Part shown: one piece after another, positions 17,033 through 25,521 of the stretch
How the letters are laid out: each line of letters opens with the position of its first letter
Numbering within the stretch: the stretch's first letter is position 1
Assembly (NCBI GenBank): GCA_903859815.1
Contig: CAIOOA010000074.1
Location: 1 to 32,580, forward strand
Origin: an uncultured Methylococcaceae bacterium
Lineage (GTDB): Bacteria; Pseudomonadota; Gammaproteobacteria; Methylococcales; Methylococcaceae
Direction: 5' to 3'
DNA: 32,580 nt
Notes under the pieces: generated by a model
What the model was told of the DNA's origin: nothing
What the model saw: only the letters and a program-made list of their open reading frames with translations
The model's database searches: none
Made by a program: the position numbers and the translations under genes

Positions 17033-17155
17033 CATTAAGTTAAGCCGTTCGTGGTGAGCTTGTCGAACCATGAACGGCTTAACTTCCAACAAGTTGGGAA
17101 TTTCCGTTCACCCTTCGACAAGTTCAGGGCGAACGGAAAAATCCTTAACTTAATG
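17033..17155. mobile_element. 123-bp MITE-like nested palindrome
   Basis: Perfect 12-bp terminal inverted repeats, CATTAAGTTAAG (17033-17044) and CTTAACTTAATG (17144-17155), enclose two hairpins that are imperfect inverted copies of each other. Each has CCGTTCG, TTGTCGAA and TGAACGG blocks (stems CCGTTC/GAACGG). There is no coding capacity. The CTTGTCGAA core is typical of dispersed palindromes in proteobacteria. It sits at the broken end of the DUF2887 remnant. Confidence 0.8.
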
Positions 17156-17275
17156 GCAGTAAAGCCGGAGCTTGGGGACGAGATCAACTAAAGTTTCGGA
17201 ACCAGCAAAATCCTTCACTGAATCCAAGTATAGCGTATCGGGGCAAATATCCTGTTATAAACTTGGATTACAACT

Positions 17276-17767
17276 TCACCTACCCTCATTGGCCCAATCA
17301 AGTACATATTTTAAAGTTGGCGGATCAATGCGAAAACCGTTTTGCACCAATTGTTTGACCAGTGGTGCAAGTAAGGTAATTTGGTTATTTTTCTTTGCTC
17401 GCATGAGTATACCGAGTGTACCTGTCATTGGGATGCCAAGCGTTTGCGCACATCTTCGTGCCGCACCATCGTCTAATATGGCTTCAAAGCCGGGGTTCGA
17501 CAAGCACCAAGAAAGAACTTGGGTTTCCCCCGCGCCTAAATCCCATGCAGAGACAATATTCGCTGTTGGAACATCTAGGCGGATAAAATCCCGCCCCACT
17601 GTAGCCAGCCAAAGCTTTGCAGGATCATGGGCAGGGCCATCATTAATTTCGGCGGCAACGGATTGGGGAATCACGAATTTCGCACACAATGCCGAAAGCA
17701 AATTAAGCTGCTGGATTTTACCAAGCAGAATAGTGGGCGATGAATTGACGACCCAAGTTTTAGTCAC
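17276..17767 (-). CDS. DUF3368 PIN-like toxin of a type II toxin-antitoxin pair
   Basis: The product has 163 aa with a GTG start. It shows the PIN-fold pattern of DUF3368 proteins: TWVVNSSPTILLGKIQ at the N-terminus, a central DLGAGETQVLSWCL with acidic residues, then ILDDGAARRCAQTLGIPMTG and TLGILMRAKK. PIN toxins are metal-dependent ribonucleases. It overlaps the upstream UPF0175 gene by 8 bp, the usual arrangement for such pairs. It looks intact. A 40-bp copy of its 5' end lies at 18389-18428, so the module was once duplicated. Confidence 0.85.
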   Translation of the reverse strand: MTKTWVVNSSPTILLGKIQQLNLLSALCAKFVIPQSVAAEINDGPAHDPAKLWLATVGRDFIRLDVPTANIVSAWDLGAGETQVLSWCLSNPGFEAILDDGAARRCAQTLGIPMTGTLGILMRAKKNNQITLLAPLVKQLVQNGFRIDPPTLKYVLDWANEGR

Positions 17768-18014
17768 GTTCTATTTCCTTGAGCAATTCCTCTGGCGTGG
17801 TTTGAAAGGGCGAGACATTGAACCGATTTAACGCCAACAAGAAATCATGACGGCTCAAACCGGCGATTTCAGCAGCCTTGGCTTGCGAAACTAATTGCAT
17901 TTCATACCATTTAACAGCCGCCGTGACCCGCATTTCAGAAACAAATTCGTCAGGGGTTTTGCGAAGTGCGGAAAAAATGGTATCAGGTAATTGTAAATTA
18001 ACTTGAATATTCAT
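17760..18014 (-). CDS. UPF0175-family antitoxin
   Basis: The product has 84 aa with an ATG start. The pattern RVTAAVKWYEMQLVSQAKAAEIAGLSRHDFLLALNR (in two parts around VSQ) matches UPF0175 proteins, whose AEIAGLSRHDFL forms a helix-turn-helix-like segment. Antitoxins of this family bind the PIN toxin and probably their own promoter. It overlaps the toxin start by 8 bp. Confidence 0.85.
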   Translation of the reverse strand: MNIQVNLQLPDTIFSALRKTPDEFVSEMRVTAAVKWYEMQLVSQAKAAEIAGLSRHDFLLALNRFNVSPFQTTPEELLKEIERD

Positions 18015-18098
18015 GTCGTAATCTCTGAATTTTGTAAATCACCGTTTTACAATGCCGTAGAGTGCGGTGAGGTACGAACCGCATCAATCGCGAACTGC

Positions 18099-18155
18099 TT
18101 ACTCCGAACCCAACGTAGGGTCGAGATTGGCATAGTCAATATCACCACGTTTCAT
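18099..18155 (-). pseudogene. 18-codon stub of a MazF/PemK-like toxin
   Basis: An ATG at 18155, inside the 3' end of the antitoxin-like gene, opens the peptide MKRGDIDYANLDPTLGSE and then stops with TAA. This is the conserved N-terminus of MazF/PemK ribonucleases (MKRGDIY-x-x-NLDPT-x-GSE in my memory of the family). The rest is missing; a repeat-like sequence with GTGCGGTGAGGTACGAACC (about 18062-18080) follows. The toxin is therefore lost and the antitoxin is an orphan. Confidence 0.75.
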
Positions 18156-18378
18156 TGCTCAATCCATCCGCTATGGCACATTCCCAAGTGGAGTCGGTTT
18201 CGCTGTTGGCGTTTCGATAAGCCGCCTCCAACTCTTCGTCGGTAGGCAAAAGTTGATCGGTTGACTCTATGGGTTCAACTAGCGTCACAATCGCCCGGTA
18301 GCTTCCATCCAGTTGGACGGGATGGCTGAACTTGACGATACTTTGTTTGCTTACTTCAGCTTCTATTGCTTGCAACAT
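18142..18378 (-). CDS. Orphan MazE-like antitoxin candidate
   Basis: The product has 78 aa with an ATG start. The N-terminus MLQAIEAEVSKQSIVKFSHP and the following GSYRAIVTLVEP resemble small antitoxins paired with MazF/PemK or PIN toxins. The acidic C-terminus (TDEELEAAYR, SETDSTW) is the type that would bind a toxin. Its end overlaps the MazF-like stub by 14 bp, which supports the assignment. Without the toxin it may be a relic or may neutralise a toxin elsewhere (inference). Confidence 0.65.
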   Translation of the reverse strand: MLQAIEAEVSKQSIVKFSHPVQLDGSYRAIVTLVEPIESTDQLLPTDEELEAAYRNANSETDSTWECAIADGLSNETW

Positions 18379-18388
18379 ATTTGACTCC

Positions 18389-18428
18389 TAATGGTGGGCG
18401 GTAAGTTGACGACCTAGGTTTTAGTCAC
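18389..18428 (-). pseudogene. Fragment of a second DUF3368 toxin gene
   Basis: Starting with GTG at 18428, about 40 bp match the first codons of the intact toxin gene at 17767 with about 35 identities. The fifth codon has become TAG. The similarity ends just before the MazE-like gene. No antitoxin remains with it. Confidence 0.7.
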
Positions 18429-18451
18429 GCTGGATTATAACTTAACAAAGG

Positions 18452-18473
18452 TTCCCAAACTTAAGTTTGGGAA
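18452..18473. repeat. Perfect 22-bp palindrome
   Basis: The 22 bp are a perfect palindrome with arms TTCCCAAACTT and AAGTTTGGGAA. It lies in a short gap among toxin-antitoxin and transposase relics, and is probably one more dispersed repeat and not a terminator, as there is no T-run. Confidence 0.8.
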
Positions 18474-18496
18474 ACCGCAAAGAGACAATTACAAAA

Positions 18497-18655
18497 CTAT
18501 TGTGAACTGCGCGTGACCGATACTTTTGGAAATACGTCCAATATTGAGGGCAGGGAACTTCCCCCGCTCATCAACGGCACACTGTAACCGGTAGGCACTA
18601 AATAGGCCGCTATTTCCGTTGCCGATGCATTTTGGCTTATTTGCGAAACATCCAT
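18497..18655 (-). CDS. Possible small protein, 52 aa
   Basis: An ORF from an ATG at 18655 to a TAG at 18497 encodes a protein starting MDVSQISQNASATEIAAYLV, with a mid part PTGYSVPLMSGG. Composition looks protein-like and it starts 30 bp after the DUF2887 stop. The first residues resemble short YjfB-like proteins only loosely. No clear ribosome site. Its upstream 20 bp are shared with the flank of the decayed DUF2887 copy, where the frame is different, so it may be a fragment of a gene broken by the insertion. Confidence 0.3.
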   Translation of the reverse strand: MDVSQISQNASATEIAAYLVPTGYSVPLMSGGSSLPSILDVFPKVSVTRSSQ

Positions 18656-18684
18656 CGATTAAGGAAGCAGAGTTTTCGACTGGC

Positions 18685-19542
18685 TCAACTACCCCAAACC
18701 TCATCCAAATTATTAGCATCCAACACCCGCTCACCCCACACCAATAAGGTTTCGGCATCGGCAGTGGCAATGCGTTGACGGGCAGACTCCGGCAGTGGGG
18801 GAAACTTGCGTTCCAGCAACCGGATTAATAAAGCGGCTTCACCTTCCAAACGGCCTTCCAAACGGCCTTCCACTCGGCCTTCCACCCGGCCCTCCCCAAA
18901 TACATCTTGATAAAACCGGGTTTGCTTCAAACTTACATCGTTAAAATTGAGCATTTGCTGAATCTCCTCGCGAGTGAATGTCGGTAGTTTATAGACCAAT
19001 ACGGTTTCAAGCAATTCCAGCCAGTCGATGCCGTCGGTGGGTTGATTTTCTGAATGGGCCTGGACTTTCCGCACAATAGGGGCAATATTGGCATTATCTG
19101 CTAGGATCAATGCGATGAGCCAAAGTTTTGGGTTGGTGCTGTCAAGCAGGGGCAATTGGTCAAGGTATACTCGATGCAGATTGGGTATGCTTAGAAACGG
19201 CTTGATTGCTGGCGATAACCTTTCCACTGATTGCATAGAATATATGACAACTGCTTGCCAATGATGATCGCTTGGATATTGGCGTAGATGCAGCAGAATT
19301 TCGCTAAAAAATCGCAGATAAAAATCCTCATCGGGCTGAAATTGCACTTCGACGTAACCCCTAGGTGTGTCGGGTTGGTCGGCTGGCGGTTCGGCTATTC
19401 CGTCAAAACGGAACGCGGTTTGTTTGACTTCTTGGGAAATGAAGCTGTAACCCTCGGCATTCGGCACGGTCAAACCAGCCAGTTCAAAGGCCAAGGTCGG
19501 TTCTATTTGCATGAGTCGGTAAAAGAGGCTGTCTGTTTTCAT
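18685..19542 (-). CDS. DUF2887/DUF4351 (Rpn-like PD-(D/E)XK) protein
   Basis: The product has 285 aa. The N-terminus MKTDSLFYRLMQIEPTLAFE and later FRFDGIAEPP, YVEVQFQPDEDFYLRFF match DUF2887, a PD-(D/E)XK nuclease-like family often annotated as transposase or recombination-promoting nuclease; the Asp and the E-V-Q pair are candidate active-site residues. Residues about 219-236 are tandem GRVEG/GRLEG units (12-bp DNA repeats), a common feature of these genes. The C-terminus (ALLIRLLERKFPPLP, LLVWGERVLDAN) is DUF4351-like. A decayed partial copy lies at 16766-17002. No terminal inverted repeats were found. It looks intact. Confidence 0.8.
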   Translation of the reverse strand: MKTDSLFYRLMQIEPTLAFELAGLTVPNAEGYSFISQEVKQTAFRFDGIAEPPADQPDTPRGYVEVQFQPDEDFYLRFFSEILLHLRQYPSDHHWQAVVIYSMQSVERLSPAIKPFLSIPNLHRVYLDQLPLLDSTNPKLWLIALILADNANIAPIVRKVQAHSENQPTDGIDWLELLETVLVYKLPTFTREEIQQMLNFNDVSLKQTRFYQDVFGEGRVEGRVEGRLEGRLEGEAALLIRLLERKFPPLPESARQRIATADAETLLVWGERVLDANNLDEVWGS

Positions 19543-19823
19543 CTACATTATTCGGATTGGCTTGACTTTCCTGCTCATTGTTACTAGGTTTTGCCTATGA
19601 TTGCCTAGGACAAAACCAAACGTCAAGCCAGAAAACCATGGGATGAATCTTGTTGGTTGCGAAGCAGGGTTCGACGGCCCAGTAATCACCCAAAATCGGC
19701 ACGGTCGGGCGGTGCGGGCCTCATAAGCTTGATGCCACTCATGGTCATGGGCTTTTGTCAAATTGATCGTTCCCTGCAAACGAAACCTTTCTCAAGTGTG
19801 TTCCAAGCCGTTATACTTTGCGC

Positions 19824-22658
19824 ATGGACACTATTTCAATCCGAGGGGCTCGCACCCACAATCTCAAAAATATCGACCTAGACCTGCCGCGTGACAAGCT
19901 GATCGTCATTACCGGCTTGTCGGGCTCGGGAAAATCGTCGTTGGCATTCGACACCATTTACGCCGAAGGCCAAAGGCGTTATGTGGAATCGCTGTCAGCC
20001 TATGCCCGGCAATTCCTGTCGGTGATGGAAAAGCCTGACGTGGACCACATTGAAGGCTTGTCACCGGCCATTTCGATAGAACAGAAATCCACCTCCCATA
20101 ATCCCCGTTCAACCGTAGGCACTATCACCGAAATTTACGATTATTTGCGCTTGCTTTATGCACGTGCCGGTACGCCGCGTTGCCCGGAGCATGGCGTTTC
20201 CTTGGAGGCGCAAACCATCAGCCAGATGGTGGACACGGTGTTGGCGTTGTCCGAGGATTCCCGCTGGATGCTGCTTGCCCCGGTCATCAACGAACGCAAG
20301 GGTGAGCATGTGCAGATATTGGAGGAGTTGCGTGGGCAGGGGTTTATCCGCGCTCGCATTGATGGCGAAGTCTACGAGTTGGACGAACCGCCCAAGCTGG
20401 ATTTGAAGAAAAAGCACACGATTGAAGTCATTGTTGACCGCTTCAAAATTCGCGACGACTTGGGGCTTCGATTGGCTGAATCCTTCGAGACCACCTTGCG
20501 TCTGGCTGAAGGTTTGGCCTTAGTGGTTTCGATTGACGAGCCTAAGCAAAGTCTGGTGTTTTCAGACAAATATGCCTGTCCGCATTGCGGCTATTCCTTG
20601 AGCGAATTGGAACCGCGCATTTTCTCATTTAACAATCCGAAAGGCGCCTGCCAGAAATGCGACGGGCTTGGCGTAAAACTATACTTTGACCCCCGTTTGG
20701 TCGTCCACAGCCCACAACTCAGCCTGGCCGGCGGGGCGGTGCGTGGCTGGGACCGGCGGAATGCCTACTATTTCCAGATCATCAATTCTTTGGCAGACCA
20801 TTACGGTTTTGACCTTGAACTACCATTTGAACAGCTTTCACAGTCGGTCAGGGATATGATTTTATTCGGCAGCGGCAAGGAAGAAATTCCGTTTAAGCAT
20901 TTGAATGCACGGGGTGGCTTTGACATTCGTTTTCATCCTTTCGAAGGGGTCGTGCATAACATGGAAAGGCGGTATCGGGAGACTGATTCCAGCTTGGTGA
21001 GGGATGATTTGACCAAGTATATGAGTAGCAAGCCTTGCCCCGATTGCGGAGGAACCCGCTTAAACAAAGGTGCCCGTCATGTGTTTGTGGCCGAACGCGC
21101 CTTGCCGGAATTGACTGGCCTGCCGGTGAACCGGGGTCTGGAGTTCTTTGATGGCTTGCAATTACCCGGACAGCGAGGTGAAGTGGCTGCGAAGATCGTC
21201 AAGGAAATCCGCGAGCGGATGAGGTTTCTGGTCAATGTGGGCTTGGATTATTTGACGCTGGACCGCAGTGCCGACACCTTGTCCGGCGGCGAGGCACAGC
21301 GCATCCGCCTAGCCAGCCAAGTCGGTGCCGGGCTGGTGGGCGTGATGTATGTATTGGATGAGCCGTCCATCGGCTTGCATCAGCGGGACAACGAACGCTT
21401 GTTGAAAACGCTGATTCGCTTGCGCGACTTGGGTAACACCGTGATTGTCGTTGAACACGACGAAGAAGCCATCATGATTGCCGACCATGTGGTGGATATT
21501 GGACCCGGTGCGGGGGTGCATGGTGGACAGATTGTCGCAGAAGGGACGCCTAAGCAAATTCTGGAACATCCCGATTCGTTGACCGGGCAATATTTGTCGG
21601 GCCGCTTGGAGATCGAGATTCCAACCCGTAGAAGTCACGGCACGGATGGCAAAGTGCTACGTCTGGTCAATGCCACTGGCAATAACTTGAAAGGGGTTGA
21701 TGCGTCTTTTCCGGTAGGGCTGTTCACCTGCGTGACGGGGGTGTCGGGTTCGGGCAAATCCACTTTGGTCAACGACACTTTGCACAAATTCGCCGCCCGT
21801 GAATTGAATGGTGCGAGCGCCGCCCCCGCGCCTTGTGAAAAAATCGAAGGCTTGGAGCTATTCGACAAAGTGGTGGATATTGACCAAAGCCCCATCGGGC
21901 GCACGCCACGATCTAACCCGGCGACCTATACCGGGTTGTTCACGCCCATTCGGGAATTGTTCGCTGCGACCCCGGAAGCCCGTTCACGCGGTTATACACC
22001 AGGGCGCTTTAGTTTTAATGTCAAAGGTGGCCGTTGTGAAGCCTGTGCGGGTGACGGTGTCATTAAAGTCGAAATGCATTTTTTGCCTGACATCTTTGTC
22101 CATTGCGACATCTGCAAGGGTAAGCGTTACAACCGTGAAACCTTGGAAATCCGTTATCGCGGCAAGACCATTGATGAAGTTTTGGGAATGACCGTCGAGG
22201 AAGCTTGTGCATTCTTCTCGGCCATCCCCAATGTTCATCGCAAGCTGCAAACCCTGATGGAGGTTGGCTTAAGCTACATCACCCTAGGGCAAAATGCCGT
22301 CACCCTTTCTGGCGGCGAAGCTCAACGTGTGAAACTCGCCAAAGAGTTATCCAAGCGCGATACTGGCAACACCTTGTATATTCTTGACGAACCTACGACG
22401 GGGCTGCATTTTCACGACATCAAACAGTTGTTAACCGTGCTTCACCAATTGCGCGACCATGGCAACACTGTGGTCGTCATTGAACACAATCTGGATGTGA
22501 TCAAAACAGCCGATTGGATTATTGATTTAGGACCAGAGGGGGGCGATGGCGGTGGAAGAATCATTGCCACTGGCACACCTGAACATGTAGCGGCAAATCC
22601 CAACTCACATACCGGGCGGTTTTTGGCTAAAGCCTTGGAAAAAAACCAGCCAAATTAG
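19824..22658 (+). CDS. uvrA: Excinuclease ABC subunit A
   Basis: The product has 944 aa from the ATG at 19824 ([19 protein letters not shown]), the normal UvrA start; an in-frame TTG 6 bp upstream is less likely. It has two ABC ATPase modules: Walker [10 protein letters not shown] near residue 30 and [10 protein letters not shown] near 640, with signatures LSGGEAQR in both halves. Zinc sites are CPHCGYS with [14 protein letters not shown], and CEACAGD with CDICKGK. UvrA finds DNA lesions and loads UvrB in nucleotide excision repair. A -10-like TATACT at 19812-19817 lies so close to the ATG that the message could be nearly leaderless; there is no Shine-Dalgarno site. I saw no LexA box and no divergent ssb. 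Confidence 0.98.
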   Translation: MDTISIRGARTHNLKNIDLDLPRDKLIVITGLSGSGKSSLAFDTIYAEGQRRYVESLSAYARQFLSVMEKPDVDHIEGLSPAISIEQKSTSHNPRSTVGTITEIYDYLRLLYARAGTPRCPEHGVSLEAQTISQMVDTVLALSEDSRWMLLAPVINERKGEHVQILEELRGQGFIRARIDGEVYELDEPPKLDLKKKHTIEVIVDRFKIRDDLGLRLAESFETTLRLAEGLALVVSIDEPKQSLVFSDKYACPHCGYSLSELEPRIFSFNNPKGACQKCDGLGVKLYFDPRLVVHSPQLSLAGGAVRGWDRRNAYYFQIINSLADHYGFDLELPFEQLSQSVRDMILFGSGKEEIPFKHLNARGGFDIRFHPFEGVVHNMERRYRETDSSLVRDDLTKYMSSKPCPDCGGTRLNKGARHVFVAERALPELTGLPVNRGLEFFDGLQLPGQRGEVAAKIVKEIRERMRFLVNVGLDYLTLDRSADTLSGGEAQRIRLASQVGAGLVGVMYVLDEPSIGLHQRDNERLLKTLIRLRDLGNTVIVVEHDEEAIMIADHVVDIGPGAGVHGGQIVAEGTPKQILEHPDSLTGQYLSGRLEIEIPTRRSHGTDGKVLRLVNATGNNLKGVDASFPVGLFTCVTGVSGSGKSTLVNDTLHKFAARELNGASAAPAPCEKIEGLELFDKVVDIDQSPIGRTPRSNPATYTGLFTPIRELFAATPEARSRGYTPGRFSFNVKGGRCEACAGDGVIKVEMHFLPDIFVHCDICKGKRYNRETLEIRYRGKTIDEVLGMTVEEACAFFSAIPNVHRKLQTLMEVGLSYITLGQNAVTLSGGEAQRVKLAKELSKRDTGNTLYILDEPTTGLHFHDIKQLLTVLHQLRDHGNTVVVIEHNLDVIKTADWIIDLGPEGGDGGGRIIATGTPEHVAANPNSHTGRFLAKALEKNQPN

Positions 22659-23036
22659 AGCCCAAACAGAAGAAATCAAACGCATCGTTTTGATTGTTTA
22701 TCCACCGCCACCTGTCAACGGAGTCGGGACATTGAAAGTTTGCAGCCATTTCAAGAGTTTACTTTTTTGTGAACGATTAAAGCATTAAATATCAATGACA
22801 TAAATAATGGCAGATGTGAAGATCGGTTGATGCAAGAGATATTAATAACCCAATGAGTAACCTACATAGGGATCGTCAATTTGAAAAAACTCACAAACTT
22901 ATCCACAGCCTTTTCCACTACTTTTCTGGATGATCCAGACAGGATTCACTCGAAAATACAAGCTTGAAGCTTTTGAAATTGGGATGTTTTGCTGTTTATT
23001 TTGGGGTTTGTCCTTAGCTTAAATGAAATGATTGAT
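22659..23036. other. Intergenic region after uvrA, little recognisable
   Basis: A weak stem, AATCAAA (22674-22680) with TTTGATT (22689-22695), may be a poor terminator for uvrA; its T-run is short. A single DnaA-box-like TTATCCACA (22899-22907) and a 13-bp palindrome CTGGATGATCCAG (22926-22938) are present, either of which may be chance. No gene was recognised. Confidence 0.35.
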
Positions 23037-23915
23037 ATGGTTTCCGAAAATCGAGTTTTGATAATAGGCTGTGGCGACATAGGCATTCGCGTTGCTGGTT
23101 TGGAACAATCGGCGGGTAAGCAGGTTGCCGCGTTGTCCCGTTCGGATGCATCGTCGAAAAAGTTATTAACACATGGCATAAATCCCATTTTTGGCGATCT
23201 TGATGAAGCTATTACTTTGGATGGGCTAAAAGGCGATGCGGCAGTCATTTATTATTTTGCCCCGCCCCCTTCAGCAGGCGATGGCGACCCAAGAATAGCG
23301 GCTTTGCTAAACACATTGAATGGATCAGCATTACCCAATCGATTGGTTTATATCAGCACTAGTGGCGTGTATGGCGATTGCGGTGGGGCTTGGGTCACTG
23401 AAGACTGGCCGGTGAATCCTCGGTCTGACCGCGCAAGGCGTAGGGTTTCGGCGGAGCAGCGGTTGACGGAATGGTCCTTGCTGAACGGCGTGGCTACGGT
23501 CATTCTCCGCGTCCCCGGCATTTACGGTCCCGGAAGATTGCCGGTCGAGCGCATCCGACGAGGCACCCCCGTCGTTTGTGAAGACGAGTCGCCGTGGAGC
23601 AACCGTATCCATGCGGACGATCTGGCGCAAGCCTGTTTCCTAGCCGCACGAGTTGGCCAGACAGAACATATTTACAATATCAGCGATGGCAATCCAACGA
23701 CCATGAGTGATTATTTTAATCGAGTCGCTGATTTGCTAAGGCTTCCTCGCCCACCGGTCATTTCCATGGAAGAAGCAAGGCGGTCACTAGGCCCAAGCAT
23801 TTTATCGTTTTTGGAGGAGTCCAAGCGTTTAGACAATCGTCGAATGCTTGACGGGTTGGGTGTGGTGTTGCGCTATCCTGACCTTTCCAGCGGACTGCCA
23901 ACCTGCCTAGAGTAA
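23037..23915 (+). CDS. NAD(P)-dependent epimerase/dehydratase, YeeZ-like extended SDR
   Basis: The product has 292 aa from an ATG at 23037 that directly precedes the first strand (NRVLIIGCGDIGIRVAG). In-frame upstream starts at 22989 (TTG) and 23028 (ATG) exist but add residues before the Rossmann fold. The nucleotide motif is GCGDIG. The active-site region shows YISTSGVYGDCGG, where Tyr and Ser are the expected SDR residues, then LRVPGIYGPGRLP and the substrate-domain YNISDGNPTTMSDY. This matches the YeeZ-type group whose substrate is not known. The gene stands alone. Confidence 0.85.
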   Translation: MVSENRVLIIGCGDIGIRVAGLEQSAGKQVAALSRSDASSKKLLTHGINPIFGDLDEAITLDGLKGDAAVIYYFAPPPSAGDGDPRIAALLNTLNGSALPNRLVYISTSGVYGDCGGAWVTEDWPVNPRSDRARRRVSAEQRLTEWSLLNGVATVILRVPGIYGPGRLPVERIRRGTPVVCEDESPWSNRIHADDLAQACFLAARVGQTEHIYNISDGNPTTMSDYFNRVADLLRLPRPPVISMEEARRSLGPSILSFLEESKRLDNRRMLDGLGVVLRYPDLSSGLPTCLE

Positions 23916-24029
23916 AGCCGATTGGTCTTAGAAATAGCCTAGCTTGACCACTCGGGTCTATAATGTTCCGATTGGTAAAAGGCGCTAACACGCTCTCTTT
24001 CTGTTGCAAGCAAGCAAGGGTTGGAAAAG

Positions 24030-24287
24030 ATGAAAGTGAAAAATGAAGTCCAGCTACTCAAAAAGGCTTTGGAGGTCGCTGAAAAATATGCAAAAAACCG
24101 TGGATTTACTCCGTTTCCCGCCACGACCACAGCCAACGAAAAAGTCGAATGCAGTTATCGGCTATTGGTTAACGACAAACTGATTACACCGCTTGCCATC
24201 GACCAGGAAAACATTCCCAATATGAAGCATAAACTGGCAATCTGGATTTCCCGCCAATTGCCCAAAGACCATCCCCTTTTGAAATAA
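24030..24287 (+). CDS. Small conserved-looking protein of unknown function
   Basis: The product has 85 aa from the ATG at 24030, chosen because AAGGG lies 9 nt upstream; a TTG at 24021 is also in frame. The sequence starts MKVKNEVQLLKKALEVAEKY, which predicts a helix, followed by a mixed part with LLVNDKLITPLAIDQEN and a final helix KLAIWISRQLPKDH. It has no signal peptide, Cys or membrane segment, so it is probably cytoplasmic. It precedes the glycosyltransferase gene by 36 bp and may share its transcript. Family not recognised. Confidence 0.7.
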   Translation: MKVKNEVQLLKKALEVAEKYAKNRGFTPFPATTTANEKVECSYRLLVNDKLITPLAIDQENIPNMKHKLAIWISRQLPKDHPLLK

Positions 24288-24323
24288 ACCAGTTCTGTGA
24301 GTGAATAGTCTCAGGAATTTCTA

Positions 24324-25469
24324 ATGAGAAAAAGCATTGGCTTGTGCATGATCGTTAAAAACGAGGCAAAGGTCATCCAGCGTTGTCTGGACAGTGTCAT
24401 ACCGCTCATTGACTATGCTTGTATTGTAGATACCGGCTCCACGGACGGGACGCAGGCATTAGTCAAACAGTATCTAAAGGAAAAGAAACTGGCTGGCGAG
24501 GTTGTCGAAGAGCCTTGGCGGAATTTTGCGTATAACCGTAGTTTTGCTTTGGCAAGATTAAGGGAGAAAAGGGACATTGATTATGCGCTCATGATTGATG
24601 CCGACAGCATCCTGACGTATGCGAAACATTTTAATGCCCACCAATTCAAGAATGGATTGGTGTCCGATGTTTACGATGTCGCCTTACGTTTAGGCAGTAT
24701 CATTTATCGCTTGCCATTATTGATTAGCAACCGGCATGAATTTTTTTACAAGGGTGTGTTGCATGAGTATTTGGAACTCGGTGAGGGTAAAACCCGGGCG
24801 AATGCCGACGGTTTTTTCAACGACCATATCCAAGATAGCGCTAGAAACACTAACCCAATGAAATACTTGGATGATGCTCTCGTATTGGAGGAAGCCCTAA
24901 AATCCGAAGTTGACCCATTCCTGATTTCCCGTTACACGTTTTATCTAGCCCAAAGTTATCGGGATTGTGGTGAAAAGCTCAAATCATTGGAGGCTTATCA
25001 GCGTCGGTCCACCATGGGGTATTGGGATCAAGAAATATTTTACAGTCTCTACCAAATAGGCAAGCTCAAGGAGGATTTAGGCCATGGCGAAGGGGAAGTC
25101 ATTCAAGCTTATCTTGCGGCTTATGAAGTTTTCCCGGCTAGGGCGGAGTCTTTGCATGGGGCGATACGATTCTGCCGGCTGCATGATAAATTCCACCAAG
25201 GCTATATATTGGGCAAACATGCCCTAAGCATACCTAATCAAAAGGATGGGTTGTTTGTCGAGCAATGGATTTATCAGTATGGCTTGCTGGATGAGTTTTC
25301 CATTGTGGCATACTGGGCCGGATATTATCGTGAGTCGTTTGACGCTTGCTTGAAATTGCTCAGGGATGACAAAGCGCCTCTGAATGAACGGGGTAGGATT
25401 CGCAAAAATGCCGAATTCGCCATTCAAAAATTGAACAATCCCGCTTTGAGCAACTTACTGCCTCTATAA
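24324..25469 (+). CDS. Family 2 glycosyltransferase with C-terminal TPR-like region
   Basis: The product has 381 aa. The N-terminal GT-A fold starts IGLCMIVKNEAKVIQRCLDS and continues with IVDTGSTDGT and a DxD-type metal site, IDADS (Asp92 and Asp94). After about residue 190 the protein is helical, with TPR-like pairs (TFYLAQSYRDCGEKLKSLEA, FYSLYQIGKLKEDLG). Such GT2-TPR proteins transfer a sugar from a nucleotide sugar; the acceptor is unknown, possibly a protein or surface glycan. It has no membrane segment. A strong terminator follows. Confidence 0.88.
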   Translation: MRKSIGLCMIVKNEAKVIQRCLDSVIPLIDYACIVDTGSTDGTQALVKQYLKEKKLAGEVVEEPWRNFAYNRSFALARLREKRDIDYALMIDADSILTYAKHFNAHQFKNGLVSDVYDVALRLGSIIYRLPLLISNRHEFFYKGVLHEYLELGEGKTRANADGFFNDHIQDSARNTNPMKYLDDALVLEEALKSEVDPFLISRYTFYLAQSYRDCGEKLKSLEAYQRRSTMGYWDQEIFYSLYQIGKLKEDLGHGEGEVIQAYLAAYEVFPARAESLHGAIRFCRLHDKFHQGYILGKHALSIPNQKDGLFVEQWIYQYGLLDEFSIVAYWAGYYRESFDACLKLLRDDKAPLNERGRIRKNAEFAIQKLNNPALSNLLPL

Positions 25470-25502
25470 AAAAGCCGGGTTCTGGCAAGAACCCGGCTTT
25501 TC
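25470..25502. terminator. Bidirectional intrinsic terminator
   Basis: A strong stem of AAAGCCGGGTTCT and AGAACCCGGCTTT with a GGCA loop is flanked by A-rich and T-rich runs. It lies between the convergent glycosyltransferase and htpG genes and can end both transcripts. Confidence 0.9.
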
Positions 25503-25521
25503 TTGTAAAGGTCTGTGAACC

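Noticed and set aside
19543-19779. Minus-strand ORF of 78 codons upstream of uvrA, where ssb is often found
   Set aside because: The product does not resemble SSB or any family I know and has no ribosome site.
22899-22907. DnaA box (TTATCCACA), possible replication origin
   Set aside because: Only one box, no AT-rich repeats and no dnaA or dnaN nearby.
23944-23964. Promoter with TTGACC and TATAAT before the small gene at 24030
   Set aside because: The two hexamers are only 9 bp apart, too close for a sigma-70 promoter.
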